DNA from: Ursus arctos
Lineage: Eukaryota > Chordata > Mammalia > Carnivora > Ursidae
DNA: 64,000 nt
Direction: 5' to 3'
Assembly (NCBI RefSeq): GCF_023065955.2
Contig: NC_079873.1
Coordinates: 10,492,566-10,556,565, forward strand
Positions 45,110 through 55,830 of this stretch are shown here, in pieces. The notes below the pieces were generated by a model. It searched no databases. It saw only the letters and a program-made list of their open reading frames with translations, and had not been told where the DNA came from. A program made the translations under genes and the position numbers. Position 1 is the stretch's first letter, and each line of letters begins with the position of its first letter.

Positions 45110-45137
45110 TCTTTTTTTTTTTTTGTTGTTGTTGTTC
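45110..45137 (+). repeat. T run plus (GTT)n
   Basis: A 15-T stretch followed by GTT repeats. Confidence 0.9.
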
Positions 45138-45282
45138 TATGGAAAAACATGGGTTCAGAGGCATTAATCAGGATGACTTGGGCGCAGTTCCGGCACCACT
45201 AAGCCCTTAGTAAATGTCAGGTTTTATTTTCATTGCCTAGTCACAGAGCTAGTCTGACTCCAAAGTCTATACTCTAAGCCAG

Positions 45283-45445
45283 TGCTGCTCTAAGTTTAAT
45301 GTGCTACAAATCACCTGGATATCTTGTTAACATGCAGATTCTGACTCAGCAGGCCTAGAGTAGGCCTTTCAATTCTTTACTTCTCATAAGGTTCCAAGTG
45401 GTGCCAATACTGCTGGTCCACAAACCATTCTTTGAGTTCAGGGAA
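45283..45445 (+). mobile_element. MER5-like hAT relic
   Basis: 'aaatcacctggatatcttgt', 'taacatgcagattctgactc', 'tactgctggtccacaaacca' follow MER5-type text from one end to the other. Confidence 0.5.
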
Positions 45446-47109
45446 TGGGAACACTTACGTGAACATGCGATTGCCATACACACTTTAATAATAGTAATGA
45501 TTTCACTTTGGCAGCCATAAGAGCTGAACACTTATAGAGTGTGGGGAAAGTATGATCAATAGCTATTTGAGTTTGTCTTTGAGGTTTCAATTCTAAACTG
45601 TTAATGCAAGCAGTTTGGTTGGTTCCTGGAATAGAGGACGTAGGCTATGAAGAAGTCTCAAGCTAAGAGACTTGAACACCCAAAATGGGAACTGAATAAA
45701 TTGTTTTAATTTTGTGTATCCAAAGCTATGGCTTGTAGCCTTTTTGGTGAAATTGAAATATTCAGACAAGAATTAACCTTAATCTTCTAAGAAGAAACAG
45801 AATAGTTTTCTTTGGAGCAAGGTATAGCACAACTTTCCTGGGCATTCCAACAGAGACCTAGGGCAGCCTTGTGTAGAATGCCCTTGAAATGTAAGTGACT
45901 GAACCACATTTGACATTCTTTAATGCATAAAGACTCACCACTTTTTAGAAGCTATCTCCAGGAGTTGACAGAACATAAAGAGCTAAAGAAGCTATCGCAG
46001 GCTGTCAGAAAATATTCAACTACCTTAGTACAGGATCGGTTCGCTTGCTCAACAATTGAACCCCGGATGCTGTTGACAGATTTCTTAAGCAGCTCCATCA
46101 AACCGCATGCAACCTGACAGCATTTTAAAGTACTGAGCCCACATTTTTTGTCAAAGAAAAACATTTTAAGCTGATTTCTCTCGGGGGGGGGGGGGGTGTC
46201 AAGGTGTAAAATAGCTTTCATGGGCTGTCAGAGGAATCATGGTGAGTTAGCATCAGAAGTGATTTTGATCACCAAACTTTAGGGCTGGAAAAAATTTAGA
46301 ATCCATACAAGTCACAGAATGTCAGAGCTGGTAGGAACTGAACATAACCTCTCATGATGCAATGGAGAGAGGTGGGACTCAAGGAGGTGAAATGACTTAG
46401 AGTAAGTCATACAACTGGTGAATGACCATCCTTAGTATTGGTTCTTGACACTACTGATTGACTTAACACTAATCATTTCGTTAAACTCTACGAATTGGAA
46501 TTTTGCCGAGCCCACATTTTCCATGGAGAGATTTGTTAAAGCACTTGGGGAATAGGGAAGAAAGGGGACCACCACATATGGATAGAAGGCTTTGACCATT
46601 TTCTGTCCTTGAAAAATAAAAGATTTAGAAGCATTCCACGAATAGGAGACTCCTGACATTATCTCTCAGAGGGAAATAGGAGTCTCGCAGGAGACTTTAA
46701 ATCAGATCAAGAAATTTCTTCTTTCTTCTGAAGGTTAATATGAGCTAAAAGATGCTCGTGAGAAAGAAGGGAAGATGGTCCCTGCTTGATGAGGGCTCCT
46801 ACCTGAAGAGCTTTTTTTTTCTTTAGGAATGACAAAGGTACGTTCCATACATTAATTATATAGGAAAATTATTTAATTTTATGCCTTTGATTTTCTCTGA
46901 TTTTAGTTGTTTTTCCTCCCTAAGTTCTATAGTAAAACTCCTATAGAAAAATACACAGTCCTCTTTTACACGACCTAAGGGAAGAAGGGTATTGGCTCAT
47001 ACCTAGGCTACAACAGCCAGGACCCTCACTTGCAGGATTCAGGCGCGACACCCAGCATGGCACTCAAGGCCATTAAGGATCCGGGTCCTGCCCTGCCGAC
47101 ACCCACCTA
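45446..47109. other. Mostly unassigned 1.7-kb stretch
   Basis: Includes a G14 run and, at 46300-46430, text like an ancient MIR-related SINE ('gtcagagctggtaggaactg', 'aggaggtgaaatgacttaga'), not firmly assigned. Frames here lack domains. Confidence 0.4.
46183..46196 (+). repeat. G14 run
   Basis: Fourteen consecutive G, the longest of the window. Confidence 0.95.
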
Positions 47110-47420
47110 CTATTTAGCCAGGGGAAACCCTATTTCTTTTCAAAATGCAACTTCCTTTTCCCTAACTCCATTTCTTTAACTTGCTCGTCAGTCTGCCTGG
47201 AATATCCAAGACCCCCTCCCTTCTGCCCTGAGAACATTTGCTCATCCAATTAGACCAGGTCAGTGTCTCCTCCTCTGTGAAGGCATCTGCCGGGTCTATG
47301 GTCAGAAGCAGTGGCTCTGTCTTCTTGCTACTTAGAGCCCTCTGATCTTAATCAAACCACAGGGTCTTATAATGACTCATTTACATGTATGTCTCTCCAC
47401 AGTGATGGGCAGGCCCAGTC
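47110..47420 (+). mobile_element. Possible L2 fragment
   Basis: 'agtctgcctggaatatccaa' and 'ggtcagtgtctcctcctctg' followed by 'tgaaggcatc' suggest sense L2. Weak. Confidence 0.35.
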
Positions 47421-47467
47421 TGCTGCTTGAGTCGCCGGGACAGCTCCAGAAAAACTACACTATTCTG

Positions 47468-47592
47468 GCTTCACCCCTAGAGATTCTGATTTGAAAGGTG
47501 TAGGGTGGGTTGAAGGTACTGGTATTTATGCTGAAGCTTCCCCAGGAGATTCAAATGTGCAGCCAGCAACGAGGAATACTGTGATTAGAAGG
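47468..47592 (+). mobile_element. MER20/MER5-like hAT relic
   Basis: 'cacccctagagattctgatt', 'tggtatttatgctgaagctt', 'ccccaggagattcaaatgtg', 'cagccagcaacgaggaatac' match a small hAT element. Confidence 0.55.
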
Positions 47593-47617
47593 TCAGCTCT
47601 TTGCAGACACTAGGCTT

Positions 47618-47637
47618 CTTTGTTTGTTTGTTTGTTT
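47618..47637 (+). repeat. (TTTG)n microsatellite
   Basis: Five TTTG units in unique sequence. Confidence 0.9.
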
Positions 47638-47984
47638 TCATTATCCCAGACAGTGTCTCCAAGGGAACTTGTGTGAACCCAGAAAGTGAAGCCAGTCAAA
47701 GTAGGTTCCTCTCAACACACAATTGCTTACTTTGTTGAATGATCCATGTTTTCAAAGGGGATTTAAGTCCAATGGCAGGGGGGAGACATGTACACAAACT
47801 TCACAGAGGAAAATGGGGCCAGCATTTATACTTTCATTTGATGATTGGCACCCAAATATACTACTTAAAAAATAAACCCACAAAGAAGCTGCCTAGAGAA
47901 TCATCCGTTTGCCACTAAGAGGGCAGAGGAGGGAGGAGGTGCGGTTAGGGTTTGTTGGATCCGTCATGAGACCCATTCTTAGAA
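47638..47984. other. Unassigned stretch
   Basis: Nothing recognised. Confidence 0.4.
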
Positions 47985-48203
47985 TAGCTGCGTCCGACTC
48001 CCAGCAATGTCACTTATTAGCTCTGTGATCTGGTTCAAGGTACTTCACCTGTCTGTCCCCATTTTTCCCATCTGCAAAATGGAATGCTGATGTTATCACT
48101 GGTAACTGGTTTCCTAGGGTTGTAGTGATGATTCAGTAAGTTAACATATATAAACCACCTAAAACAGTATCTGGTATATAATAAATTCCCAGTGAATGTT
48201 AGC
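47985..48203 (+). mobile_element. MIR SINE
   Basis: Near full-length sense MIR: 'gtcacttattagctctgtga', 'ttcccatctgcaaaatggaa', 'gggttgtagtgatgattcag', 'agtatctggtatataataaa'. Confidence 0.9.
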
Positions 48204-48262
48204 TCCTCCTCCTCCTATTATTATTATTACTGTTGTTGTTGTTGTCTTGTTGTTGTTATTAC
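48204..48262 (+). repeat. Compound (CTC)n(TTA)n(GTT)n
   Basis: Three adjoining trinucleotide tracts grow out of the 3' end of the MIR, a common site for microsatellite birth. Confidence 0.9.
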
Positions 48263-48881
48263 TTCTAGGGGAGCTGGAGGCTTTGTTGGAGCAGGAAGCT
48301 GATGAAGTGAAGCCAGTTACCCAGCACAGAAATAGATAAATGCAGTCTTACTGTTGTCCTCTGCTCTCTCTTTGTCCAGTATCCTTGATCCAATGTGTTA
48401 GAAGGAATGATGCCTTTTATCTTTAAAGTATAAATGAAAAAGAGTTTGGGAAATGTCTTGGGGCACCTTGTCCATTCAACTAGAGAATGACCAACGATGG
48501 CACTCAGCTTTTCAAAGGGAAGCCTCAAGTGCATCCTTTAAGCACAATTGGCTTGGGGCCTTTGGCCCAGAATATCATTGCTTCCCTACAGTCCTGCTGG
48601 GGGCAATTTCAGGTTTAAAGACTTATATATATGTCTTTCTCTATCAATTGTTTTTCTTAGGCAATGCTGAGAACATAGTACATATTTCTGCTAAAGTCAT
48701 TTCCTTCAGAAATGCTATTGATTCACAGAAAATATATTTTATGACATCTTCTCTGAACTTTTTACACGACTTTAGAGGAGAATTAACCCTTTGGCCGCTA
48801 CCTGTTCTATCTAATGGAGTATACGGCCATCACCTACATGCCGGACAGAAATCACAATACCTCTGGGTTCAATCTCAACAC
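48263..48881. other. Unassigned stretch
   Basis: A 157-codon plus frame (48453-48926) covers part of it but runs into the T-rich tail of the next SINE and shows no domain. Confidence 0.4.
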
Positions 48882-48892
48882 GAAAACCACAT

Positions 48893-49097
48893 CTTCTTAT
48901 TCTTTTTTTTTAAAGATTTTATTTAGTTATTTGAGAGAGAGTGAGAGCTAGAGAGAGAGAGCACACAAAAGGAGAGGGAAAGAGAGAAGCAGACTCCCCA
49001 CTGGGCAGTGAGCCTGGACGCGGGGCTACCCAGGGCCTGGGAATCATGACCTGAGCTGAAGGCAGATGCTTAACTGATGGAGCCACCCAGGCACCCT
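48893..49097 (-). mobile_element. Can-SINE with target duplication
   Basis: Antisense SINE flanked by gaaaaccacat at 48882-48892 and 49098-49108 (exact). Confidence 0.95.
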
Positions 49098-49179
49098 GAA
49101 AACCACATTTTCAATTGACAAGCCTATTTTAATTCATTAGGAAAACAAAGGTATTTTATAGATTTAATATTTTGGCTTA

Positions 49180-49735
49180 GGACTCCCTCAGAATATGACT
49201 GTATTTGGAGACAGGGCCTTTAAAGAGGTAAATTAAAATGAGGCCATTGGGTGGGTCCTAATCCAGTCTAACCGGTGTTTTTAAAAGAAAAGGAGATTAG
49301 GACACACAAAGAGACATCAGGGATGAAGACCTACAGGACAACCATGTGAAGAGGCAGCAAGAGGTTGCTGCCCACAAGCCACGGAGAGAGCCCTTAGAAG
49401 AAGCCAACTCTGGGGCGCCTGGGTGGCTCAGTCGTTAGGCGTCTGTCTTTGGCTCAGGTCATGATCCCAGAGTCCTGGAATCGAGCCCTGCATCGGGTTC
49501 CCTGCTCAGCGGGGAGCCTGTTTCTCCCTCTCCCACTCCTCCTGCTTATGTTCCCTGTCTATCAAATAAATAAATAAAATCTTAAAAAAAAAAAAGAAGA
49601 AGAAACCAACTCTACCAGCACCTTGGATTTCCAGCCTCCGGAAGTGTGCGGAAAGGAAATTTCTAGTGTTGACACCATCCAGTCTGTGGAATTTCATTAT
49701 GACAGCCCTAGTGAACACTCCCCCTCTCCCAGTTC
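49180..49735 (+). mobile_element. MaLR-type LTR, split by a SINE
   Basis: Sense LTR text: 'agaatatgactgtatttgga', 'gggtcctaatccagtctaac', 'gaccatgtgaag'-like, then after the SINE 'ggatttccagcctccggaag' and 'agtctgtggaatttcattat'. Non-coding relic. Confidence 0.65.
49412..49597 (+). mobile_element. Can-SINE inside an LTR
   Basis: Sense SINE. Target duplication agaagaa[g]ccaactct (49396-49411) and agaagaa[a]ccaactct (49598-49613), 15 of 16 matching. Confidence 0.95.
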
Positions 49736-50429
49736 TGATCCCAAGGTATAGCCCTATTCTAGTCCGTTCTTTCTCTTTCTGGATGGGTGTGGCTGGCAAC
49801 AGGCATGGTGATGATAACTCTTTTGTGTGCATCTGGGTGACCCAGCCTCAGGTGTGCAAAGCATCATTTACACAAACAGGTCACATCCAGAGCAGTCTCA
49901 GCCTCCCACAGGGCTGAGCTCTTGTGTAATGTTGCCCCCTCTCCTGACCCAGCCCCCTTGTCCCCTCCTCCAGAGCAGGGCAAGGTCTTTGCCATGACTA
50001 TTAAATCAGATCAAGAGTTTATTTCTCATTGGTTCACTTTCTGTAAAATCCATTTGAGAGACCTCGGCTGTAATTACTGTTGCTTTACTGCTTTATCTTG
50101 CTTAAGACGACAAATTTTAGCAATGCTGGGAAGTAAATCATTTTTGTGGCCACATTATGCTGACTAATATGACATAATCTCAAATTAATTTATTCAAAAG
50201 AGTACATTCCCAGCCCAAGCATATTCAGCATGTTTGCAGTTCTCCTGTTTCTAATGTGAGATCATCAAAGCATCCATTAGGACTTTTCCATAATTCCTAA
50301 AGCTAAATATGCAACTTTTTCTTGAAAAGATTCCCTACAAATTAGCTGATGTTTGTTTTCCTTTCCCCAACTTCCATGGACAAATAATTAAAAATAACAA
50401 TTATAATAAGAACACTTAGAATGATAGAA
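49736..50429. other. Repeat-poor stretch, possible conserved non-coding
   Basis: No transposon recognised. The AT-rich part at 50030-50350 contains many homeodomain-like words ('ctgtaattactg', 'caaattaatttattc'). Conservation is unknown. Confidence 0.4.
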
Positions 50430-50625
50430 AACAAGCATTGAGCATTTCCTTGGGTGAGACACTGTGCTATACCCTTACTCTTGCACTGCCTCATTCATTA
50501 CTTAAAAAATCATTTTATGTATTAGTTGTTATTAATATCTTCATTTTGCACATAAGGAAATAGAAATATACAGAGGTTACCAAAACTGTCTTACTATAGA
50601 ACCTTACAGAATAAAAGACCAAATT
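50430..50625 (-). mobile_element. MIR SINE
   Basis: Antisense MIR: 'cattgagcatttccttgggt', 'gagacactgtgctataccct', 'cattttgcacataaggaaat'. Confidence 0.75.
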
Positions 50626-50667
50626 TACACAGTGTTTTATCTCTTGTCTGTGTTACCATCAGATTTT

Positions 50668-50870
50668 GTTTGTTTTGAGAGAGAGAGAGAGAGAGAGAAT
50701 GGGAGATTGAGCAAGGGGAAAGGTCTGAGGGACAGGGAGAGAGAGAATCTTAAGCAGGCTCCACACCCAGTGCAGAGCCCGATGTGGGGCTCGGTTTCAC
50801 GACCCTGAGATCATGACCTGACCCAAAATCAAGAGTCGGACGCTTAACCAACTGAGCCACCCGGGCACCC
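50668..50870 (-). mobile_element. Can-SINE
   Basis: Antisense SINE with a (GA)n stretch at about 50677-50698. Flanks ccatcagatttt (50656-50667) and ccatcggttttt (50871-50882) are an imperfect target duplication. Confidence 0.94.
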
Positions 50871-50937
50871 CCATCGGTTTTTAATATATTTTATTTTTAA
50901 TAACAAAAAGTGCTTACAAAATCTGTACATATCTTGA

Positions 50938-51062
50938 GAACAGTGTGATGTAATGAGGGGGAAAAAAACATAGTCTTTGGAAACAGCAATGGTGGGCTTA
51001 AAATCTTAGCTTTACTCTCGACTAACTCTATGACCTTGGAAAATGACTGAATTTAGCTAAAC
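50938..51062 (+). mobile_element. MIR SINE 5' half
   Basis: Sense MIR: 'cagtgtgatgtaatgagg', 'ttggaaacagcaatggtggg', 'gactaactctatgaccttgg'. Confidence 0.65.
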
Positions 51063-51099
51063 AACAGTGGACTCAACTACCAATGAGGTTCTTATGACA

Positions 51100-51555
51100 T
51101 CCCCCACAGTACGCAAGTCTTTGTGTGGACATATATATCGGCTTCTCTTGGGTAGATACTTAGGAGTGGGATTACTGGCACGTATAGTAAAAATTTATAT
51201 TTAACTTTTTAAGATACTAACAACCTATTTTCCAAAATGGCAGTGTTATTTTAAATTCCCATCGGCAACGTATGAGAGTTCCTTTTTCTTCACATTTGTT
51301 ACTGTCTGCTGTATTGATTACAGCTGTTTTCGCCATTGTAGTGGGTCTGCAGTGGTATCTCATGGTGATCTCAATTGAATTTGCACTCTTCTAATGACCA
51401 ATAATGTTGAGCAGCTTTTCATGTGTTTAGTATTCACTTGTATATTTTCTTTGCTAAAACGTCTATTCAGATCTTTTGCCAATGTTTTAATTGGGTTGTT
51501 TGTCTTATTGACTTGTAAGAGTTCTTTGTAGATTCTGGATAAAAGTCTGCTGGAA
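51100..51555 (-). mobile_element. Old L1 ORF2 end
   Basis: Antisense L1: 'cttaggagtgggattactgg', 'ttttccaaaatggcagtgtt', 'tcccatcggcaacgtatgag', 'ctattcagatcttttgccaa', 'gattctggataaaagtctgc'. Frames are destroyed. Confidence 0.8.
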
Positions 51556-51659
51556 TCCTTTTACATTAGTTCTAAATTTTCCAACATCGAGTGCACCGCA
51601 CTATGCAGAGTATCTAACAAATATTTGACAAGAATGACTCTGACAATGCTGTTCAATTC

Positions 51660-51785
51660 AGTTTAGTTGAACAGATTGTTACTGAGTTGTGACTGTGGTA
51701 GGCATATTCTAGGCACCGGAGATTCAGTAGAGAATATAACAGACAAAATCTCTGCTCTCAGAGAAGCAAGGAGTCGTCATTAATG
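51660..51785 (-). mobile_element. L2 LINE 3' end
   Basis: Antisense L2: 'actgtggtaggcatattcta', 'ggcaccggagattcagtaga', 'aaatctctgctctcagagaa'. Confidence 0.65.
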
Positions 51786-52754
51786 GTTGCATGGCTATCG
51801 GGTAGAAAAGACTGGCATTTGTGCCATGCAGTCCCCTTTGAGTCTCAGGCTCTTGGCTCCTCCTCTCTACAGCCTAGGCACAAGCATAGTGAAATATGCT
51901 GAACTTCGGTTCACGAATCTCATTCCCAACGTGGCTCAAATTGTTTTGATCACCTTAATTCCAGGAGTTATCTATATTTCAAAGTGCAAACTGGCACGGA
52001 GTACAGCTTTAGTTAGTTAGGTTAATCCTATAGAAGATGTTCTTTTTATACGTGTCGTATATACGCAATCTTGTATTTTCCTCCAAAAGCTTAACCTCTG
52101 CCGGAAACGTACGAGCTGGTCATAGTTCCCTCTTTCTCTAACACAACACTCTCCTTTTCTCTTTTTCCACATTGTTGGCCTAAAACCCCGTCCTCAGAAG
52201 TTCTGGGGACCAATCTCACCAGATCTATAGGTAGGGAAATTCTGTATCCTTAGGAAGTAGGCTACTAAAAGATCAATGGAGTCAGTTGCCTTGATGTCAA
52301 GGGGGTTTGCTCTGCGATGGCAGAGAGGCCGGGAAGCCTTTGATTACAGTGTCTCCCCAGTCTGCCCTTCTATCAGCAGCAGCCCCAGCAGACATTCCTG
52401 GTGGCGGTGGCTCCCCGCATCTCTGCTTGCGGCAGCTTCCGGGAAGAGCTCCTCCTGGTGGAGGCAGCTTTCTCAATGGCCGCTTCCAACTGCTTCTGTT
52501 GCCTGCCCTCGTGAGTTCTACCCTCCAGGACCACTTCTGGCAACTCTCTCCAGAAAGTTCGCGGTTGAACCTCTTCTGCTTTTTCAAAATGTGCTTTATA
52601 CAGAGCTGTTTTTAGGATGAGAGCTGGCTGTCACATCTCAGGTGGTCACAAATGGAGCTGCTCCCTCTGGCTGTGCTGTGACCTTTCTGTTTTTTCCTGC
52701 TCCAGGCCTCCTGGGAGTTCATGGCCTAGGTCGGGAGGGAGCATCCTCATGCAT
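51786..52754. other. Unassigned stretch, GC-rich at 52300-52560
   Basis: The GC-rich middle carries open frames in several frames and on both strands at once (for example 52276-52620 plus, 52297-52587 minus), typical of stop-poor GC-rich text. It may be an unrecognised LTR. Confidence 0.4.
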
Positions 52755-52985
52755 TTGAAGGCGCACAATTTGGAAGCAGGCGGGCCTATAATTCAAGGCA
52801 GGCTCTGCCTTTTCCTTATTGCATGATCTCAGGCAAGTGACTTAATCTTTGTAGTCCTCAGTTTCCTTATCTATAAAATAGGGAGATATGTTTTCCTATC
52901 TCATGGGTTGCTTTGAGGATTAAGTGAAAAGCACTTCGGATCTGGCACATTCTAAGAACCCGGTAAATATTAGCTATGATGACAT
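52755..52985 (+). mobile_element. MIR SINE
   Basis: Near full-length sense MIR: 'gatctcaggcaagtgactta', 'tcagtttccttatctataaa', 'tttgaggattaagtgaaaag', 'ggtaaatattagctatgatg'. Confidence 0.9.
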
Positions 52986-53159
52986 TTTTTGATGCCGAAT
53001 AAATACTGCTAGAATAACCAAACTATGGAAGGCACTTGCAAACAGTCCTAAGGTCTTCACATAGGGTTTAAGAACATCCTAGAAAACTGGCGGAAGAAAC
53101 AACCGCTTGTTCTTTCCAGAACACTGGCACGCCTTTACTCCCACCTTTCCCATTGGGAT

Positions 53160-53400
53160 AGTTGGAGTGCTCTTCTTTCCTCCTTCACAGGGAGACCACT
53201 CAGCTTTCAGATCTACCTCAAATGTCATATATCACGCATGACATATGCCCGCAGCCTTCCCCATGTGTATTTATCTAATATTGTTTTTTCCTGTACTGCA
53301 TTATAGCATTTGTCTGTCTTCTTTACCAGAATACTTGAGACAGAATTTTTGCCTTATCTATCTAACACTTTCCTGTCAACGTGTACTCAGTATAGAAAGT
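53160..53400 (+). mobile_element. Possible L2 fragment
   Basis: 'cagatctacctcaaatgtca' and 'cgcagccttccccatgtgta' suggest sense L2. Low confidence. Confidence 0.35.
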
Positions 53401-53579
53401 TATTTGAGATATTTTACATCCTTTTTTTTTGGTGTATGCATTATGTTTTCAAAATCTTGTGTTTACATTTACAGCACGTCTCAGTTTGGGTTAGCCACAC
53501 TTCAAGGGCTTCGTAGAGGCATGTAGCAAATAGATCGTGGATTGGACAGCACAGTTCCCCGTGCTCCCTCTTCCATCTT

Positions 53580-53772
53580 CTCCTGGCCTTTGTGCATATC
53601 AATTATAGCACGTAAAACAGATTATATTATAAATTATCTGTTCATATGTCTATTTCCTACGAGCATTTCTAGGATGAGGATTTTGTTTTACTTGTCTTTG
53701 CATCCCCATTCCCTGATGTAATGCTTACCATATAGTAAGTTCTCAAGAAATAATTATCAAATGAATATTATA
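53580..53772 (+). mobile_element. L2 LINE 3' end
   Basis: Sense L2: 'ttcctacgagcatttctagg', 'cttgtctttgcatccccatt', 'taccatatagtaagttctca', ending in 'aaatgaatatt'. Confidence 0.75.
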
Positions 53773-53777
53773 GATAT

Positions 53778-53963
53778 CATCTATTGGGCGACTACTAAGT
53801 ACCTGGGACTTTATACGTGATATTTCATTTCATCATTACAAAGCCTTTTGCTTGGTCATCCCCAGTTTGCAAATCATACAATGGATTCTCAGAAAGTTTG
53901 AGAGCCTTTCTAAAAGTTACAATGTTTTAAGTAGCAAAGCTGGGATTGAACCCTTCTGGCTCT
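53778..53963 (-). mobile_element. MIR SINE
   Basis: Antisense MIR: 'tattgggcgactactaagta', 'gagagcctttctaaaagtta', 'tagcaaagctgggattgaac'. Confidence 0.7.
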
Positions 53964-53980
53964 AAAATTGGAACATGGCT

Positions 53981-54176
53981 GGGGTGCCTGGGTGGCTCAG
54001 TGGGTTAAGCATCTGACTCTTGATTTCGGCTCAGGTCACCATCTCGGGGTCATGGGATCTGGTTCCCATGTTGGGCTCTGCGCTGGGCATGGAGCCTGCT
54101 TGAGATTCTCTCTCTCCCTCTCCCTCTGCCCCTTCCCCTCCCTCTAAAATAAATAAATAAATCTTAAAAAAAAAAT
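53981..54176 (+). mobile_element. Can-SINE between two MIRs
   Basis: Sense SINE of the older 'ctgactcttgatttcgg' type. Target duplication aaaattggaacatggct (53964-53980) and aaaatgggaacacagct (54177-54193), 14 of 17 matching. Confidence 0.94.
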
Positions 54177-54193
54177 AAAATGGGAACACAGCT

Positions 54194-54330
54194 GTCATCA
54201 GTGCACGTGGGTTCCATCCCAGCTTCATTTCTAATTGGATGACCTTTGGCATAACATTGAACCCCTGGAGCCTCAGGTTCCTATTTGTAAAATGAAAGAA
54301 TTGAAATAGCTTATGTCTAGGTCTCTTTTA
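54194..54330 (+). mobile_element. MIR SINE
   Basis: Sense MIR: 'gggttccatcccagcttcat', 'ttggatgacctttggcataa', 'cctcaggttcctatttgtaa'. Confidence 0.7.
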
Positions 54331-54957
54331 GTTTTGGTTGCTGCAGCTATAACTTCTTACATATAATTGAGTCATTTTTTTCTCTGTATCTAAGTGGTTT
54401 CCCAGAGAATAAACTATCTTCCAAAATAAGGGGTATTTATGTCACTTGGTTACCTCCAAAGAGTGACTACATAGTCACCTGATTTTATTGTAAGAAATGT
54501 GAATAAAAATTAAATTTTTATGAATGGAATTCTTTTTCCTTTTTATCTTGCATGAAAAAGTAAAGGTTGTTTTATTGTCACTCTTACTTGATTCTAATGC
54601 TTTAACACTGGTTTTCCCATTTAATTAATTTGAAGAACTCTAATGAACCCTGTGAGCCTATGTCTAATTTTAACAAGGAAAGCATTTGTTTTCCCCCGAA
54701 TAGTCTCTCCCCAGTTCTCACAATCTGCCCTTCACTAGCTAACATTTATAAACGAAGCTCAGGGACACTAAAAGAAGCGTTTACATTGAAATAAAATCAG
54801 GTGGGAAAGTCTCCCGAAGTCCCTTCTAGCCTTCACTTCATATGAGTGTTTCCTACAAATCGTGTAATGGTGGCTTTACATCCTCAAGGTTTTTGGGAAG
54901 TGGAACTCATAGGCAGGTGATGATGGGGAACGAATTGCACTCTGTACAGTTCTAGAG
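54331..54957. other. AT-rich unassigned stretch
   Basis: No repeat recognised. Confidence 0.4.
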
Positions 54958-55145
54958 CAGCGGCCGGCAAACAGCCTGAGGGCAAGATCCAACTTGCTGC
55001 TGCTGTTGGTAAATAAAGTTTTATTGGCACACAGCCGCACTCAGCTGTTTAGATACTGTCTACTGTCTGGGGCTGTGCATGGCTGATAAAGCTGAAAATA
55101 TTTATTACCTGGTCCTTTACAGAAAAAGTTAGCTGACTTCTGTTT
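54958..55145 (+). mobile_element. hAT-like DNA transposon relic (second copy)
   Basis: 'ggccggcaaacagcctgagg', 'ggtaaataaagttttattgg', 'cacacagccgcactcagctg', 'tttacagaaaaagttagctg' match the same family as 25021-25205, in the same orientation and more complete. Confidence 0.65.
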
Positions 55146-55403
55146 AGGGTGCTCTGCTTTGGTTTGCTAAGTATCTTCGGCAACAGCCTTTGCCATGAGG
55201 TGCATCAAGATTCTGCAGTGGCCTATTTCTTCAGGGGGGTTCACAAAAAGCCCAGCTGGAATCCAAGGCAGGCAAAAGTTTGAGAAGAAGAAATAGACTC
55301 TGGCTTTACACTGCTGGATGAAAAAGTTACTTCGTGGTGGTTGAGATGCGGTTGGGAAACAATGTGCTTGCAGTTGTTAGGAGGAGTTTATTTCTAGAAT
55401 TTT

Positions 55404-55634
55404 CTTTTCTTTTTTTTTTTTTTTTAAAGATTTATTTATTTTTAGAGACAGAGAAAGAGAGTGAGCGTGTGAGCAGGGGGAGGGACAGAGGGAGAGAATC
55501 TTTCAAGCAGACTCCCTGCTGAGCAGGGAGCCGGACACACATGGGGCTCCATCCCACAACCCATGAGATCATGACCTGAGCTGCCGAAATCAAGAGTCTG
55601 ACACTTAACCGACTGAGCCACCCAGGAGCCCCAA
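55404..55634 (-). mobile_element. Can-SINE with target duplication
   Basis: Antisense SINE with long T run. Exact 12-bp duplication ttctagaatttt at 55392-55403 and 55635-55646. Confidence 0.95.
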
Positions 55635-55689
55635 TTCTAGAATTTTTTATGTAACATTTTTGTGACCTTACTAGGTAAGGGAAGTAATT

Positions 55690-55830
55690 TTTCTGGCCTC
55701 CTTGTCTTTAGTTACCATATATGACTGATGATAGTATACAGCTCCTAGGGCTGTATGAGTCTTAAATGAATTAATATACACAAAGGACTTGGAGCCTGGC
55801 ACTCAAAGAACACGAGCCATTATTAGGTAG
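55690..55830 (+). mobile_element. MIR SINE 3' half
   Basis: Sense MIR: 'gggctgtatgagtcttaaat', 'gaattaatatacacaaagga', 'cttggagcctggcactcaaa'. Confidence 0.7.

Noticed and set aside
48453..48926. 157-codon plus frame
   Set aside because: It ends within the T-rich tail of a SINE and has no recognisable domain, so it is a chance frame.
52276..52620. Overlapping open frames in a GC-rich block
   Set aside because: Frames on both strands are open at once, which points to composition and not to coding.
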